Source of the DNA: Thiorhodovibrio winogradskyi
GTDB lineage: Bacteria; Pseudomonadota; Gammaproteobacteria; Chromatiales; Chromatiaceae
Assembly (NCBI RefSeq): GCF_036208045.1
Contig: NZ_CP121472.1
Location: 3,483,531 to 3,547,530, forward strand
DNA length: 64,000 nucleotides
Reading direction: 5' to 3'
Positions within the stretch are counted from its first letter, which is position 1. Each line of letters begins with the position of its first letter. The notes under the pieces were generated by a model. That model was not told where the DNA came from and did not search any database. It worked only from the letters and a program-made list of their open reading frames with translations. Positions 1-9,331 of this stretch are shown here, in pieces. A program made the translations under genes and the position numbers.

Positions 1-1536
1 GGGCATGACCGAGGTCGGAACCAAGGTGCCGCGCGGTGGCTCCAGACGGCTGTAGAGCTTCCATTTGCGGTTGAGCGGCGCGAACAGGGCCGGCACCTCG
101 CCGACGGTCTCGGAGTTGCCCAAAAAGAGCGCCGCGTCCGGATTCAGGGCATAGTGAAACAGCTCGATCAGGCGCCTTTGCAGGTCACCCTTGAGATAGA
201 TCAGCAGGTTGCGACAACTGATCAGATCCATCCGGGAAAAGGGCGGATCCTGCACCAGATCCTGCTCGGAGAACACCAGCAGATCACGCACCACCTTCTG
301 TACCCGGCAACCCCCGTCTGCGTCCTCCGCGAAAAAGCGCGTCAGCCGCGCCGCCGGGACATCGGCCGCGATGCTGGCCGGATAGCGGCCGGCGCGGGCT
401 TGCGCGATGGCGCGTGGATCGATGTCGGTCGCGAACACTTGCACCTTGAACCTCTGCTTGAGGGTTTCCAGGTGCTCGCGCAGCAGGATGGCGATGGAGT
501 AGGCCTCCTCGCCGGTCGAGCAACCGCAGACCCACACCCGCAGGGTCGCGCCCGCCGGCTTGCCGGCGAACAGACGCGGAATCACCTCCGTCTCCAGTGC
601 GGCGAAGGCCTCGGGGTCGCGGAAGAAGCTGGTCACACCGATCAGCAGATCGCCAAACAACGCCCCGATCTCCGCCGGATCCGAGCGCAGGTAGCTGACA
701 TAGTCGGCCTGTTGATCAATTTGATGCAGCGCCATGCGCCGCTCGATCCGGCGCCGCAGGGTCGTCTCTTTGTATTCAGAGAAATCATGGCGGGTCGTTT
801 CGCGCAGCAGGATGCAGATGTTGCTCAGAACATCCTCGGACTGCGGCGATGCGACGCCCGGCGTTCGCGAGCCCTTGCCGAAGGCCTGCGCCGCGTAGGC
901 GATGAGCCGCGCCGGCATCTCTGCCGGCGGCAGCACATAATCGGCATTCCCGCTGGCGATGAGGCTGCGTGGCATGCCGTCGTAGGCGGCCGTCTCGGGC
1001 GTCTGGACCATCACCAGGCCGCCTTCGCCCTTGATCGCCCGCGCGCCCAGGGTGCCGTCGCTGCCGGTGCCGGAGAGCAGCACACAGATCGCCCGCTCGT
1101 GCTGGTCTTGTGCCAGGGAGTGGAAGAAAAAATCGATCGGCAAACGCAACCCGCGCGGCGCCGTGGGTTCGAGCAGGTGCAGCGCACCCTTGACCAGCGC
1201 CATGTCGCGCCTGGGTGGGATGATGTAGGCGCAGTTCGGCTCCACCCGCATGCCGTCCTCGACCTCCTGGACCTGCATGCGGGTGTAGCGCTTGACCAGC
1301 TCGCTCAGGATGCTCTTGTGATCCGGCGCGAGATGCTGCACCAGCACGAAGGCCATGCCGGGCGCGCGATCCGCCGCAATGGCCGAGAAGAAGGCCTCGA
1401 AGGCCGCCAGACCGCCGGCGGAGGCACCGATGCCGACAATCGGAAAGACCGGCGGGGTTGCGCGCTCCGGCGGCGGCCCCATGGCATTCGCGTCCTCGCT
1501 CGCGGCGGCCTGGATTGGCGGCTCTGGGGTGTCCAA
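1..1536 (-). CDS. CheB-CheR fusion chemotaxis protein, 5' part
   Basis: The open frame runs from 1536 to the window edge (512 codons, no stop), so the gene is partial. The first ~210 residues are a CheB methylesterase domain with its serine, histidine and aspartate motifs (GIGASAGG near residue 37, QHLAPDHKS, SGTGSDGTLG). From ~245 on comes a CheR methyltransferase domain (TSFFRD, GCSTGEEAYSIAI, ATDID, NLLIYL). Fusions of this type adjust methylation of chemoreceptors or act in related phospho-relay pathways, often with PAS and kinase domains further downstream, here outside the window. The start is inferred: TTG at 1536 has a good GAGGAGAAAGG just upstream, while the first in-frame ATG (1482) lies after a low-complexity tail and lacks a good ribosome site. 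Confidence 0.88.
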   Translation of the reverse strand, partial: MDTPEPPIQAAASEDANAMGPPPERATPPVFPIVGIGASAGGLAAFEAFFSAIAADRAPGMAFVLVQHLAPDHKSILSELVKRYTRMQVQEVEDGMRVEPNCAYIIPPRRDMALVKGALHLLEPTAPRGLRLPIDFFFHSLAQDQHERAICVLLSGTGSDGTLGARAIKGEGGLVMVQTPETAAYDGMPRSLIASGNADYVLPPAEMPARLIAYAAQAFGKGSRTPGVASPQSEDVLSNICILLRETTRHDFSEYKETTLRRRIERRMALHQIDQQADYVSYLRSDPAEIGALFGDLLIGVTSFFRDPEAFAALETEVIPRLFAGKPAGATLRVWVCGCSTGEEAYSIAILLREHLETLKQRFKVQVFATDIDPRAIAQARAGRYPASIAADVPAARLTRFFAEDADGGCRVQKVVRDLLVFSEQDLVQDPPFSRMDLISCRNLLIYLKGDLQRRLIELFHYALNPDAALFLGNSETVGEVPALFAPLNRKWKLYSRLEPPRGTLVPTSVMP

Positions 1537-1731
1537 ACCTTTCTCCTCATGAGGGCGTCAAGATTCTGGCCTGCCTGGGCCTGTCTGGTTCTGTCTGGGC
1601 TGGTGCAATGCCAGCTATGTCGGTCTGGCAGGCGCCGACTGATTCGCGCCCCCTTGCGAATGCTAAGCGGGAAGGGCGCTAAAGCATCGATGGCACCGAG
1701 TCCCGCCGGGGCCGCAACCCCGGTCCGGGCA

Positions 1732-2022
1732 TCAGCAATTGTGGTGGCGCTCGCCGGTTTGAGGTGCGGGGTCGCGCGCGAGCGCGCGATAGATGGCCGG
1801 AATGTCAATCCCGTAGTCGGCCAGCTGGCGATCCAGGTCTTGGAGTTGATGCTGGTCATTCTCACTGTGACTGCGCAGGTAGACCAGGGAAATTCTGCGC
1901 CGTTCACGAATCAAGTTTTTGAGCAGTAAATCGCGAAGCTTGATGGATTTCTTCACCGGACGATGGGATGCAATCGGCCGTTGCCGATAGATTGGCGCCT
2001 CGTCGAATTGCGTCATGGTCAA
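1732..2022 (-). CDS. Small hypothetical basic protein
   Basis: A 96-residue frame begins with MTMTQFDEAP after a GGGAGC ribosome site. It contains a basic, probably helical stretch (KKSIKLRDLLLKNLIRERRR) followed by a second helical region ending near IDIPAIYRAL. No membrane segment, signal peptide or known motif is visible. It lies between an entericidin-like gene and the CheB-CheR gene, all in the same direction. I do not recognise the family. Amphipathic, charged composition and the ribosome site favour a real gene, but function is unknown. Confidence 0.5.
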   Translation of the reverse strand: MTMTQFDEAPIYRQRPIASHRPVKKSIKLRDLLLKNLIRERRRISLVYLRSHSENDQHQLQDLDRQLADYGIDIPAIYRALARDPAPQTGERHHNC

Positions 2023-2037
2023 GCTCCCATTGTTGCT

Positions 2038-2181
2038 TCACATATCCTCTTTAACGCTGCGCGCCGCGCCGCTCACGGCGCTGCCGCCGCTCTGGATGTC
2101 TTTACCCGCGCCTTCTATCGTGCCGCAACCAGAGATCGCTGTGATCCCAATCAGCAGGACTAGGCTTAACAGTATTTTCAT
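2038..2181 (-). CDS. Entericidin-like small lipoprotein
   Basis: A 47-residue protein starts at 2181 after a strong GAGGTGAGGAT ribosome site. It has a hydrophobic signal (MKILLSLVLLIGITAIS) and a lipobox ending in Cys19 (ISGCG). The mature peptide is short and Gly/Ser/Ala-rich (TIEGAGKDIQSGGSAVSGAA, then RSVKEDM). This matches the entericidin A/B family of tiny outer-envelope lipoproteins, which are stress-induced in enterobacteria. The GAGKDIQ segment is typical of the family. It lies 15 bp upstream of the neighbouring hypothetical gene and may share its transcript. Confidence 0.85.
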   Translation of the reverse strand: MKILLSLVLLIGITAISGCGTIEGAGKDIQSGGSAVSGAARSVKEDM

Positions 2182-2445
2182 TATCCTCACCTCTTGCAGT
2201 GGCCTGTGTTTGGCGTGCCGATAGTCTATTTGATCACCGCCGCCGCTTTATTGTTGGAACGGAAATCTCAGAACGCATCCAACGGGCAGAAATGGAAATC
2301 TAGCCTAAACGCCGCATGCTGTCGGTGCGTTAGCGAACTTTGGCACTCGTGCCCGCGAGCAAGAGCACTCGCAACATGGTGATGCCTGGATGCCGCGGCA
2401 GGGGTCTTTCGGCCTGATGGGACGGCGCTGAACCCATGCCTGGTG

Positions 2446-3198
2446 TTAGCCTTGATCGCTTGCCGGGCAAGGACCGCGAAACTGTTCCGGCACATTGCTC
2501 GGACAGACACCGCAGTCCTCATTACCTGGCACCGCGAAATCGATCTTGCGCGGATAGGGCAGATCAAGTCCGTCCATCAGCGCGACGAAGTCGTCTTTCG
2601 TGCGGCCGTGATTGAGGCGCGGATTGCGCGCCTTCTCCTGGGCGATGCTCGAGACAAAGCGCTGCTCGTAGTCGTGGCCGGGATAGACCAGGGTCTCGTC
2701 TGGCAACGAAAACAGCTTGTTGTGAATACTGTGGTAGAGCGTGGCGGCATCGCCGGATTGAAAGTCAGTGCGACCACAGGCCTCGATCAGCAGCGCGTCG
2801 CCGGTAAAAAGGACTTTCTGCACCGGGGTGTCGATCAAAAAGGCATGATGATGGTCGGTGTGGCCGGGGGTGAAGAGCGGATTGAGTACGACCGATCCGA
2901 GCATGACAGGGACACCCTCTTGCACGCCGATATCGGCGCAGGGCAGATCGAGCATCTTCGGATAGGCAATCTGGCAGCTCGTGCGCTGCTTGAGGCGTCG
3001 CGCACTGCTGAGGTGGTCGGCATGCACATGGGTATCAAGGGTCGCCAAGAGCGCCAGGCCGAGATCCTTGAGCACCTGCAGATCCCTTTCAAGGGTATCC
3101 AGCACAGGGTCGATCAAAATCGCCTGACGGGTCTGCTCGCAGCCGAGTAGATAGGTGTAAGTGGACGAGTCGGACTCGAACAGTTGCTTAAAAATCAT
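2446..3198 (-). CDS. MBL-fold hydrolase, persulfide dioxygenase (ETHE1)-like
   Basis: The 250-residue protein has the metallo-beta-lactamase HxHxDH motif (THVHADH near residue 57), a downstream PGHTDHH motif, TGDALL and a C-terminal PGHDYEQR segment. This set is typical of the ETHE1/persulfide dioxygenase branch, mononuclear-iron enzymes that oxidise glutathione persulfide to sulfite. Such an activity suits a sulfur-oxidising host. The start at 3198 is chosen because an AAGGAG ribosome site precedes it; a longer in-frame extension lacks one. The Cys-containing tail (NEDCGVCPSNVPEQFRGPCP) is unusual for the family. A glyoxalase-II-like role cannot be excluded. Confidence 0.85.
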   Translation of the reverse strand: MIFKQLFESDSSTYTYLLGCEQTRQAILIDPVLDTLERDLQVLKDLGLALLATLDTHVHADHLSSARRLKQRTSCQIAYPKMLDLPCADIGVQEGVPVMLGSVVLNPLFTPGHTDHHHAFLIDTPVQKVLFTGDALLIEACGRTDFQSGDAATLYHSIHNKLFSLPDETLVYPGHDYEQRFVSSIAQEKARNPRLNHGRTKDDFVALMDGLDLPYPRKIDFAVPGNEDCGVCPSNVPEQFRGPCPASDQG

Positions 3199-3462
3199 TG
3201 TTGAAACTCCTTTGTGCCTGCTGGTCGGACCTGCATTCGCGGTTTTGGCCTCGGTCGCGGGGTCTCGGCGGCCAGGATGTCGCCGGGAAGCCGACCCAAA
3301 GGGTATCTTCACGGCGCTCCCCTGACCGCCGCCCGGGCCAACACGCGCGAAAAATCGAGATCAATTGGGTATCGGAGGATGCACGAAGCCCGCGCGGGGC
3401 ATCCGAGCGCCGAGCGCCGAGCACCAAAGGCTCGTCCGCTCATTGGTCGGCAACCCTTAAGG

Positions 3463-4230
3463 TTAGGCCCTTGGCGGCAACAGGCGCTGAAATTCCCTGC
3501 GCACCACGTCGTAGCACTCGCACACCCGTGCCTCCAGTCCTGGTCGGTCCAGCACGGTAATGTGTCCGCGACTGTAGTGAATCAAACCGGCGCTTTGTAA
3601 ATCCCCGGCCGCCGCGGTAACGCCCTCGCGCCGCACCCCGAGCATATTGGCGATCAGCTCCTGGGTCATGCGCAGTTCGTTCGCTGGCAGGCGGTCGAGG
3701 CTGAGCAGCAGCCAACGGCACAGTTGCTGGTCGATACTGTGGTGTCTATTACACACCGCAGTCTGGGCCATCTGGGTCAGCAGCGCCATGGTGTAGCGCA
3801 GCAACAGCGGCTGCAGCTTGCCAAGGCGGCGCCCGCCAAAGCGGGCGAATTCGCGCCGAAGCACGGATCCTTCCAAGCGATAGGCGTGCCCCGCGCTTTG
3901 CACCACGGCCCGGTTCGGCACGGTCTCCCCACCCATGAACACGGCAACACCGAGGATACCCTCGTTGCCGACCACGGCGATCTCTGCCGATGCGCCGTCC
4001 TCCATCACATAGAGCAGAGAGACGATGGTGTCCGTGGGGAAATAGACGTGACTCAATCCCCCGCCCGATTCATACAAGGCCAGACCAAGCGGCAGCGAAA
4101 CCTGCTCCAAATGCGGGCGCAGCCGCTCGAACTCCGCCTTGGGGAGCGCCGCGAGAAGCTGATTCTGACAGGCGGACGCTCGCACGGGCAAGGGCGTGGC
4201 CGTGGCTTTTAGTATGGATGCGGTGGACAT
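3463..4230 (-). CDS. Crp/Fnr family transcriptional regulator
   Basis: The 255-residue protein has an N-terminal cyclic-nucleotide-binding-like beta-barrel (about residues 25-150, including YFPTDTIVSLLYVMEDGASAE) and a C-terminal winged helix (about 165-235) with MTQELIANMLGVRREGVTAA as the helix-turn-helix. It belongs to the Crp/Fnr superfamily. No Fnr-type N-terminal iron-sulfur cysteine cluster is seen. It is divergent from the stress gene set at 4467, and a 20-bp palindrome lies in the shared intergenic region 155 bp from its start, which makes it the natural candidate to bind that element. The start at 4230 is preferred over an upstream in-frame ATG at 4284. A damaged second copy lies at 8919-9106. 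Confidence 0.9.
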   Translation of the reverse strand: MSTASILKATATPLPVRASACQNQLLAALPKAEFERLRPHLEQVSLPLGLALYESGGGLSHVYFPTDTIVSLLYVMEDGASAEIAVVGNEGILGVAVFMGGETVPNRAVVQSAGHAYRLEGSVLRREFARFGGRRLGKLQPLLLRYTMALLTQMAQTAVCNRHHSIDQQLCRWLLLSLDRLPANELRMTQELIANMLGVRREGVTAAAGDLQSAGLIHYSRGHITVLDRPGLEARVCECYDVVRREFQRLLPPRA

Positions 4231-4384
4231 TGGTCGATCCCGGATTGTGCCGTCGTGGGGGCGGAAGCAATATCTCGAGGCCAAGGTATCCCACGGCCTT
4301 CAATCAAGGGTATCCGGAGAAGTCCTTGCCCGCGTATCGGGGGAACACCCATGTGCCTGTCGGGCAACTTACCCGAGTATCCGC

Positions 4385-4404
4385 TCTGTACGCTAGCGAA
4401 CAGA
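4385..4404. promoter_or_regulatory. Palindromic operator-like element, copy 1
   Basis: TCTGTACGCTAGCGAACAGA is a 20-bp inverted repeat broken at one symmetric pair (A/A). It lies 62 bp before the ATG at 4467 and upstream of the divergent Crp/Fnr gene. Variants recur before at least eight other transcription units in the window. Size and symmetry fit a dimeric Crp/Fnr-type regulator; binding is inferred. Confidence 0.6.
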
Positions 4405-4466
4405 GCATCCCCGTGCCGGGCGATATCCTGAGCCTGTCTCGAAAACCATCTCAGCGGAGAAAAACC

Positions 4467-4655
4467 ATGCCTTTGATTACCTTGATCGTCACCCTTGCGG
4501 TGGTTGGCCTGATTCTTTGGGCAATCAATACCTATCTACCAATGGACGGCAAAATCAAGCAAATATTGAATATCGTCGTCCTCATTGTCGTCATTCTCTG
4601 GTTGCTGTCCGTTTTCGGCATTCTGCCTTCAATGTCGACCATGCGGATCGGCTAG
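4467..4655 (+). CDS. Thivi_2564 family small membrane protein, copy 1
   Basis: This 62-residue protein has two hydrophobic segments (ITLIVTLAVVGLILWAI and ILNIVVLIVVILWLLSVFGI) joined by a short polar loop with YLPMDGKIK. It ends in the conserved tail MSTMRIG. It matches the Thivi_2564 family of small inner-membrane proteins of unknown function. A GGAGAAA ribosome site precedes the ATG. A near-identical copy is at 9332. It is followed by a DUF3185 gene in both copies and is preceded by the palindromic element, which suggests stress-regulated envelope function. Confidence 0.88.
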   Translation: MPLITLIVTLAVVGLILWAINTYLPMDGKIKQILNIVVLIVVILWLLSVFGILPSMSTMRIG

Positions 4656-4696
4656 TGAATCGACAGAGTTTGTTAACGATCGAGAAGCACGTCATC

Positions 4697-4786
4697 ATGA
4701 ATACAATCAGGATCGTCGCGATTGTCTTGATCATTTCCGGCGGATTGAGTCTGGCTTACGGCGGCTTCAGTTACAGCGGAAAGTAA
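4697..4786 (+). pseudogene. Truncated DUF3185 gene
   Basis: The 29-residue frame starting MNTIRIVAIVLIISGGLSLA matches the first membrane helix and YGGFSY motif of the intact DUF3185 protein at 9564. It then stops, lacking the middle and the second helix (IPVWAGMAAITMG in the intact copy). The CsbD promoter element begins at the next base, so the 3' part appears to have been deleted. A 29-aa peptide with one membrane helix might still be made, but I call it a remnant. Confidence 0.75.
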
Positions 4787-4808
4787 TGTGCGATGCCGTA
4801 CCGACCAA
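4787..4808. promoter_or_regulatory. Palindromic element variant before csbD copy 1
   Basis: TGTGCGATGCCGTACCGACC is a degenerate form of the recurring palindrome. It sits 112 bp upstream of the CsbD ATG at 4899. The same arrangement, with the same spacing, is found before the second CsbD gene (11611). Confidence 0.5.
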
Positions 4809-4836
4809 TATCGCCAATGCGTTTAGGGTATGAGAT

Positions 4837-4858
4837 GAGCGATGGGAAACATCACTCA
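4837..4858 (+). promoter_or_regulatory. Conserved hairpin in csbD leader, copy 1
   Basis: GAGCGATG and CATCACTC can pair with one mismatch around the loop GGAAA. Apart from one base the block is identical to 11661-11682. In both copies it lies 62 bp before the ATG and 50 bp after the start of the palindromic element. It is probably part of the transcribed leader or core promoter. Confidence 0.45.
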
Positions 4859-4898
4859 AAGCTCGGTCCGTCATCAATTCACCTGTTGGGAGAGTTTC

Positions 4899-5087
4899 AT
4901 GAACAAAACGCAAGCTGAAGGCCACTACAAGCAAGCCAAGGGAAAGGTCAAGGAAGTCACCGGCAAGGTTCTTGGCAACGAGGAGCTGGAGATCAAAGGC
5001 AAGATTCAAAAGAAAGCCGGGAAAGTTAAAGCGCATGTTGGCGAGGTCGCGGAAAACGTTGACCAAGCCATCCATGACAAAAGATAG
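4899..5087 (+). CDS. CsbD family stress protein, copy 1
   Basis: The 62-residue, Lys/Gly-rich hydrophilic protein contains the CsbD core (QAKGKVKEVTGKVLGNEELE and IKGKIQKKAGKVK). CsbD proteins are small, abundant general-stress proteins (sigma-B regulated in Bacillus) of unknown mechanism. Start at 4899 follows a GGGAGAG ribosome site, and the upstream in-frame ATG at 4842 falls within the conserved leader hairpin. Two more CsbD-like genes occur in the window (11723 and 24461). Confidence 0.9.
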   Translation: MNKTQAEGHYKQAKGKVKEVTGKVLGNEELEIKGKIQKKAGKVKAHVGEVAENVDQAIHDKR

Positions 5088-5308
5088 GGAAGGGATTCCA
5101 AACTCGCGGTGAGAACCCGCGCCGTGCTGTCGTGATGACTTATCTCGAGGAGTCCGATCAAACCTTGACCCGACTCGGATAACGCGCGGGCCGCTTGGCT
5201 CGCGCGTGCCGGCATTGGGTCTGGCAAGAACCCTCACAAAGGTATTTTGTTTTTTCGCCAATGCCCAAGACCTGACCGCTATACCAATCAATCCAGGAGA
5301 TCGCGCAC

Positions 5309-7560
5309 GTGAATCCAATGAGTACAAGGCTGCGCGAGGTCTGGTTGGCATTGCGGTCGCGACCCGGGCTTCCCGCTGATTCCGCCATCGGCAAAGAGCC
5401 ACCGCTGCGCGGGGAGTTGTTCAGCGCGGCGCAAATGGAGCACCACGGCAAGGTTCTGGCCGCGAGGCATCGACTGATGCCTGGCCATCCCCCGGATCGG
5501 TTGCTGGGACGCCTGAGCGAAAATGGGAAAATTCTGGTGGATGCCTGTCGGTTGCTGATGGTCGCGGTAACCGAGAACCGTCGTATCGCGCCCGCCGGCG
5601 AATGGCTGCTCGATAACTTTTATCTGATCGAGGAGCAGATCCGCACGGCCAAGCGGCATCTTCCAAAGGGCTACAGCCGCGAGCTGCCACGTCTGCGCAA
5701 CGGTCCCGCAAACGGCCTGCCCAGGGTCTATGACTTGGCGCTGGAGATCATCGCCCACGGCGACGGTCGGGTGGATCCAGAAAATCTCAGCCGTTTTATC
5801 GCCGCCTATCAGAGCATCACCGTTCTGCGCCTCGGCGAGCTATGGGCCATTCCCATCATGCTGCGCTTGGCGTTGATCGAGCATCTTCGTCGGGTGGCGG
5901 CACGGGTCGCCGCCAGTCGCGTGGATCAGAATCTGGCCGATAGCTGGGCTGATCGGATGCTGACAATGGCAGGCACCGATCCCAAGAATCTGATCCTGAT
6001 CATCGCGGACATGGCACGCTCAACACCGCCGATGTCCGGCGCCTTCGTCGCCGAGCTGGCGCGTCGGCTGCAAGGGCGCAACGCCGCCCTGGCCTTGCCA
6101 CTGACCTGGATTGAACAACAGCTCGGCAAGTCCGGACAAAGCATTGAGCAGCTGGTGCGGGTAGAGAACCAGCAGCAGGCTGGGGATCAGGTCTCCATCG
6201 GCAACAGCATCGGCAGCCTGCGCTTCCTCGGCGCGATGGACTGGCCCGAGCTGGTCGAGACCATGAGCCAGGTGGAAACTACCCTGCGCAAGGATCCTGT
6301 CGGCGTTTATGGGCGCATGGATTTCGCGACGCGGGATCGCTACCGGCACGCGGTGGAGCGGATCGCCAAGCGCGGACGCTTGTCCGAGCCCGAGGTGGCG
6401 CGCGCGGCCATTGCGCTGGCGCGGGCCGGCGCGGCCTCGGTCGCGACCGACTCGGCCGAGACCACCTCAAATCCCGCCAACCTCCGATCCCACGCCCGCG
6501 CGGCCCATGTCGGCGAATACCTGATCGGTCGCGGCAGGCCGGAACTCGAGCGGCGCGCCGGACTGCGCCACTTCGGCCTGGTCTGGCTGCAAAATCCCGG
6601 GGGGCGAGCGGCCCTGGCGCTCTACCTCGGCGGCATCTTTTTGCTGACAAGCGGCTTTTCCTGGAGCTTGCTGACGCAGGCCAGCGGAGCCCCGAGTTGG
6701 TTGCTGCCCATTCTCGCGGTCATGGCGGTGCTTGGAACCAGTCAGCTGGCGGTCGCATTGGGGAACTGGCTGGCGAGCCTTCTCGCCACTCCCCATGCGC
6801 TGCCACGGATGGACTGTTCCGCCGGCATACCGGCGCAAGCCCGCACCCTGGTCGCAACACCGACCCTGCTCGGCAGCGCGCACGGCATCGAGACCCTGCT
6901 CGAATCGCTGGAAGTGCGCTTCCTCGCCAATCGCGACGCCCATCTGCACTTCGCCTTGCTGACCGACCTGCACGATGCGCCAAGCGAGACGCTGCCGGGC
7001 GATCAGTCATTGGTCGACAAAGCCGCGCGCGGTGTCGCCGCGCTCAATACCAAATACCCACACCCGAATGGCAATTATTTCTTCCTGTTTCATCGACCGC
7101 GCCGGTGGAACACGCGCGATGGAACCTGGATGGGCTACGAGCGCACGCGCGGCAAGCTCATGGACCTCAACGCCCTGCTGCGCGGCGACAATGCCGTGCG
7201 ACACCACGCACCAGCGCACAGAGATGGCGCGCGCGACGCTCGCTCGGCAACCCGGGTTGACACCAGGGGCGGAAGTGACCGCGCCACCCGTCACGGGGGG
7301 ACGCTTTTCGCTGATCATCGGCGACGAGCTGATGTTTCCAAATCTGCGCTACGTGATTACGTTAGACGCCGACACCCAGCTCCCGCGCGACGCCGCCCGG
7401 GAGATGGTCGGTGCCATGGAGCACCCGCTCAATCAGCCGCGATTCGTCCCCGCGCTGGGCCGCGTTTCCGCCGGCTACGGCATCCTGCAGCCACGCGTGG
7501 CGGTGAGCCTGCCCGGCTCCAATCGCTCGCGCTTCGCGCGCCTGCATGGGCAGGACGCGA
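5309..7560 (+). pseudogene. Broken 5' part of cyclic beta-glucan synthase (ndvB-like), block A
   Basis: From GTG 5309 (AGGAGA ribosome site) the translation parallels the N-terminal ~750 residues of the complete protein at 12715, including GYSRELPRL, the first membrane helices and LHFALLTDLHDAPSETLPGD. Between about 7195 and 7270 the reading frame shifts. The matching sequence (SLIIGDELMFPNLRYVITLD, then TQLPRDAA) continues in another frame up to LHGQDA near 7560, where similarity ends abruptly. The glycosyltransferase active region beyond this point, the glycoamylase-like domain and the GH94 domain are missing, so no functional enzyme can result. The fatty acid desaturase gene follows. Confidence 0.85.
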
Positions 7561-7721
7561 AAAGAGAGCATGACAAAGCGCGTCCGCGGCAGAAATAGGG
7601 GCTGCCCCGATATTGCTATCGGAAAATGACTGTTAGCCTGTCCTAGCAGTCATTGGCTTGTGACCAATTTTTAGGCTTGACGCCACTGCTGATCTGTCAA
7701 CCTGACTTGGAGTCCCTTCCC

Positions 7722-8900
7722 ATGCCGCTTGGTCTCATTGAACTGCCCTGGTGGGGCTATGTCCTGGTCATCCTGGGCTTGACCCACATCACCATTGCCT
7801 CGGTCACCATCTTTCTGCACCGGCATCAGGCGCATCACGCCCTGGATTTGCATCCGCTCGCTAGCCACTTCTTTCGTGCCTGGCTGTGGCTAACCACCGG
7901 AATAGTGACGCGCGAATGGGTTGCCATCCATCGTAAGCATCATGCCAAGTGCGAGACCCCGGAGGATCCGCACAGTCCGCAGATCCATGGACTCAACAAG
8001 GTGCTCTTTGATGGCGTGGATCTCTATCGGCGCGAGTCCACTGTGGCCGAGACACTCGAGCGCTACGGGCAGGGCACGCCCAATGATGCACTCGAACGCC
8101 ACCTCTACTCAGGGCACAGCCACCTTGGCATTGGTCTGATGCTGGCGATGGATTTGGTGCTCTTTGGTCCCATCGGGCTGACCATCTGGGCCGTGCAGAT
8201 GCTGTGGATTCCGTTCTTTGCCGCCGGGGTGATCAACGGCATCGGCCACTATTGGGGCTACCGGCGCTTCGCTCCAAATGACGCCTCCAGGAACATCCTG
8301 CCCTGGGGCATTCTGATCGCCGGGGAGGAACTGCATAATAATCACCATGCCTACGCCACCTCGGCGAAGCTGTCCAACCAGTGGTGGGAGATGGATCTCG
8401 GCTGGCTCTATATTCGCCTGCTCGCGCTGCTGGGGTTGGCAAGGATCCGGCGTGTGGCGCCCAAGTTACGCATCACCCCGACCAAACAGCACTGTGATGC
8501 TGGCACCCTCCAAGCCATTTTCACCCATCGCTATGCGGTTTTGGCTCGTTTTGTCAACAGTCTGAAACCAACAATCATGCAAGAAATTCGCCAACAGCGG
8601 GTTGGCGCAGCCCTCGGAATGACCGATCACAGGGCGCTGCAAGCGGTGCAGAATGGACTGCAACGCGGTGCTGAGCATTTAACGGAACAGGAACGCGCCA
8701 TCCTGGAACAAGCGCTCGCGGCCAGCGCGCTATTGCGCATGCTGTTCGCGATGCGCCAGGAGCTGGTCGCCCTTTGGGGTCGCTCCAGCGTCCCGCGCGA
8801 GCAACTGATCGAACAACTCGACCGCTGGCTGCAACAAGCCGAGGCAAGCCGTGTTAGCGCGTTGCGACAGTTCTCCAAAAGCCTCTGCGGCTATGGTTGA
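7722..8900 (+). CDS. Acyl delta-9 type fatty acid desaturase
   Basis: The 392-residue integral membrane protein carries the three histidine boxes of membrane-bound di-iron desaturases: HRHQAHH (near residue 33), HRKHH (near 72) and HNNHH (near 206), separated by hydrophobic segments. It should introduce a double bond into saturated acyl chains at the inner membrane, adjusting fluidity. The last ~110 residues form a charged, helical extension (ending AEASRVSALRQFSKSLCGYG) that resembles the tail of Pseudomonas-type DesA proteins. The start at 7722 is the first Met before the hydrophobic N terminus. The gene sits between two copies of a duplicated block. Confidence 0.9.
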   Translation: MPLGLIELPWWGYVLVILGLTHITIASVTIFLHRHQAHHALDLHPLASHFFRAWLWLTTGIVTREWVAIHRKHHAKCETPEDPHSPQIHGLNKVLFDGVDLYRRESTVAETLERYGQGTPNDALERHLYSGHSHLGIGLMLAMDLVLFGPIGLTIWAVQMLWIPFFAAGVINGIGHYWGYRRFAPNDASRNILPWGILIAGEELHNNHHAYATSAKLSNQWWEMDLGWLYIRLLALLGLARIRRVAPKLRITPTKQHCDAGTLQAIFTHRYAVLARFVNSLKPTIMQEIRQQRVGAALGMTDHRALQAVQNGLQRGAEHLTEQERAILEQALAASALLRMLFAMRQELVALWGRSSVPREQLIEQLDRWLQQAEASRVSALRQFSKSLCGYG

Positions 8901-8918
8901 ATCCAGCGGGCGTGGCCG

Positions 8919-9106
8919 CTAGGCGCGGGTAGGCAACAGGCGCTGAAATTCCTTGCGCACCACTTCGTAGCACTCGCACACTTTTGCCTCCAGCCCGGAT
9001 CGATCCAGCACGGTGATGTGACCGCGACTGTAGTGAATCAACCCAGCCACGGCGGTGCCCACCAAAGCGCGCAAATTCCCGCTTCAGCACCAACCCCGAC
9101 AAGCGG
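8919..9106 (-). pseudogene. Internally deleted Crp/Fnr gene remnant
   Basis: Read on the minus strand, the last ~45 codons of the regulator at 3463-4230 are recognisable in the same frame (for example the HYSRGHITVLD equivalent), ending in a TAG stop at the matching place. Near 9050 the sequence jumps to a second short segment equivalent to about 3833-3885 of the intact gene, so roughly 240 bp including the helix-turn-helix has been lost. The remainder of the N-terminal domain is missing as well. It marks the left edge of block B. Confidence 0.75.
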
Positions 9107-9237
9107 CGCGGGCAGGAGTGGATTTGCGCATCTCGTTTATTGCACAAAGAAACCCTTTGCTGGTATCCGCTCCACTCCCTGGCCGGTTATCAGGTCAACA
9201 CCTAGGCGCCTATCGGGGGCGTCACCATTCCACTCGC

Positions 9238-9257
9238 TCTGTGCGCCAGCGAACAGA
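9238..9257. promoter_or_regulatory. Palindromic element, copy 2
   Basis: TCTGTGCGCCAGCGAACAGA differs from the 4385 copy at two positions. It lies 74 bp before the ATG of the second Thivi_2564 family gene. The position relative to the neighbouring regulator remnant matches that in block A. Confidence 0.6.
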
Positions 9258-9331
9258 GGCTGCGCATGGTGAGGACTATTCTTTTTCTTGTCCGATGGAC
9301 AAACGCTTAATCTTCTGACCGGAGAAACGTC

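Noticed and set aside
154-1929. A 591-codon open frame on the plus strand
   Set aside because: It is the antisense shadow of the CheB-CheR gene (minus strand, 1-1536), whose translation carries clear catalytic motifs. The plus-strand frame has none.
5105-5121. Hairpin CGCGG/CCGCG after the first CsbD gene as a terminator
   Set aside because: Only five base pairs and no T-run; too weak in GC-rich DNA.
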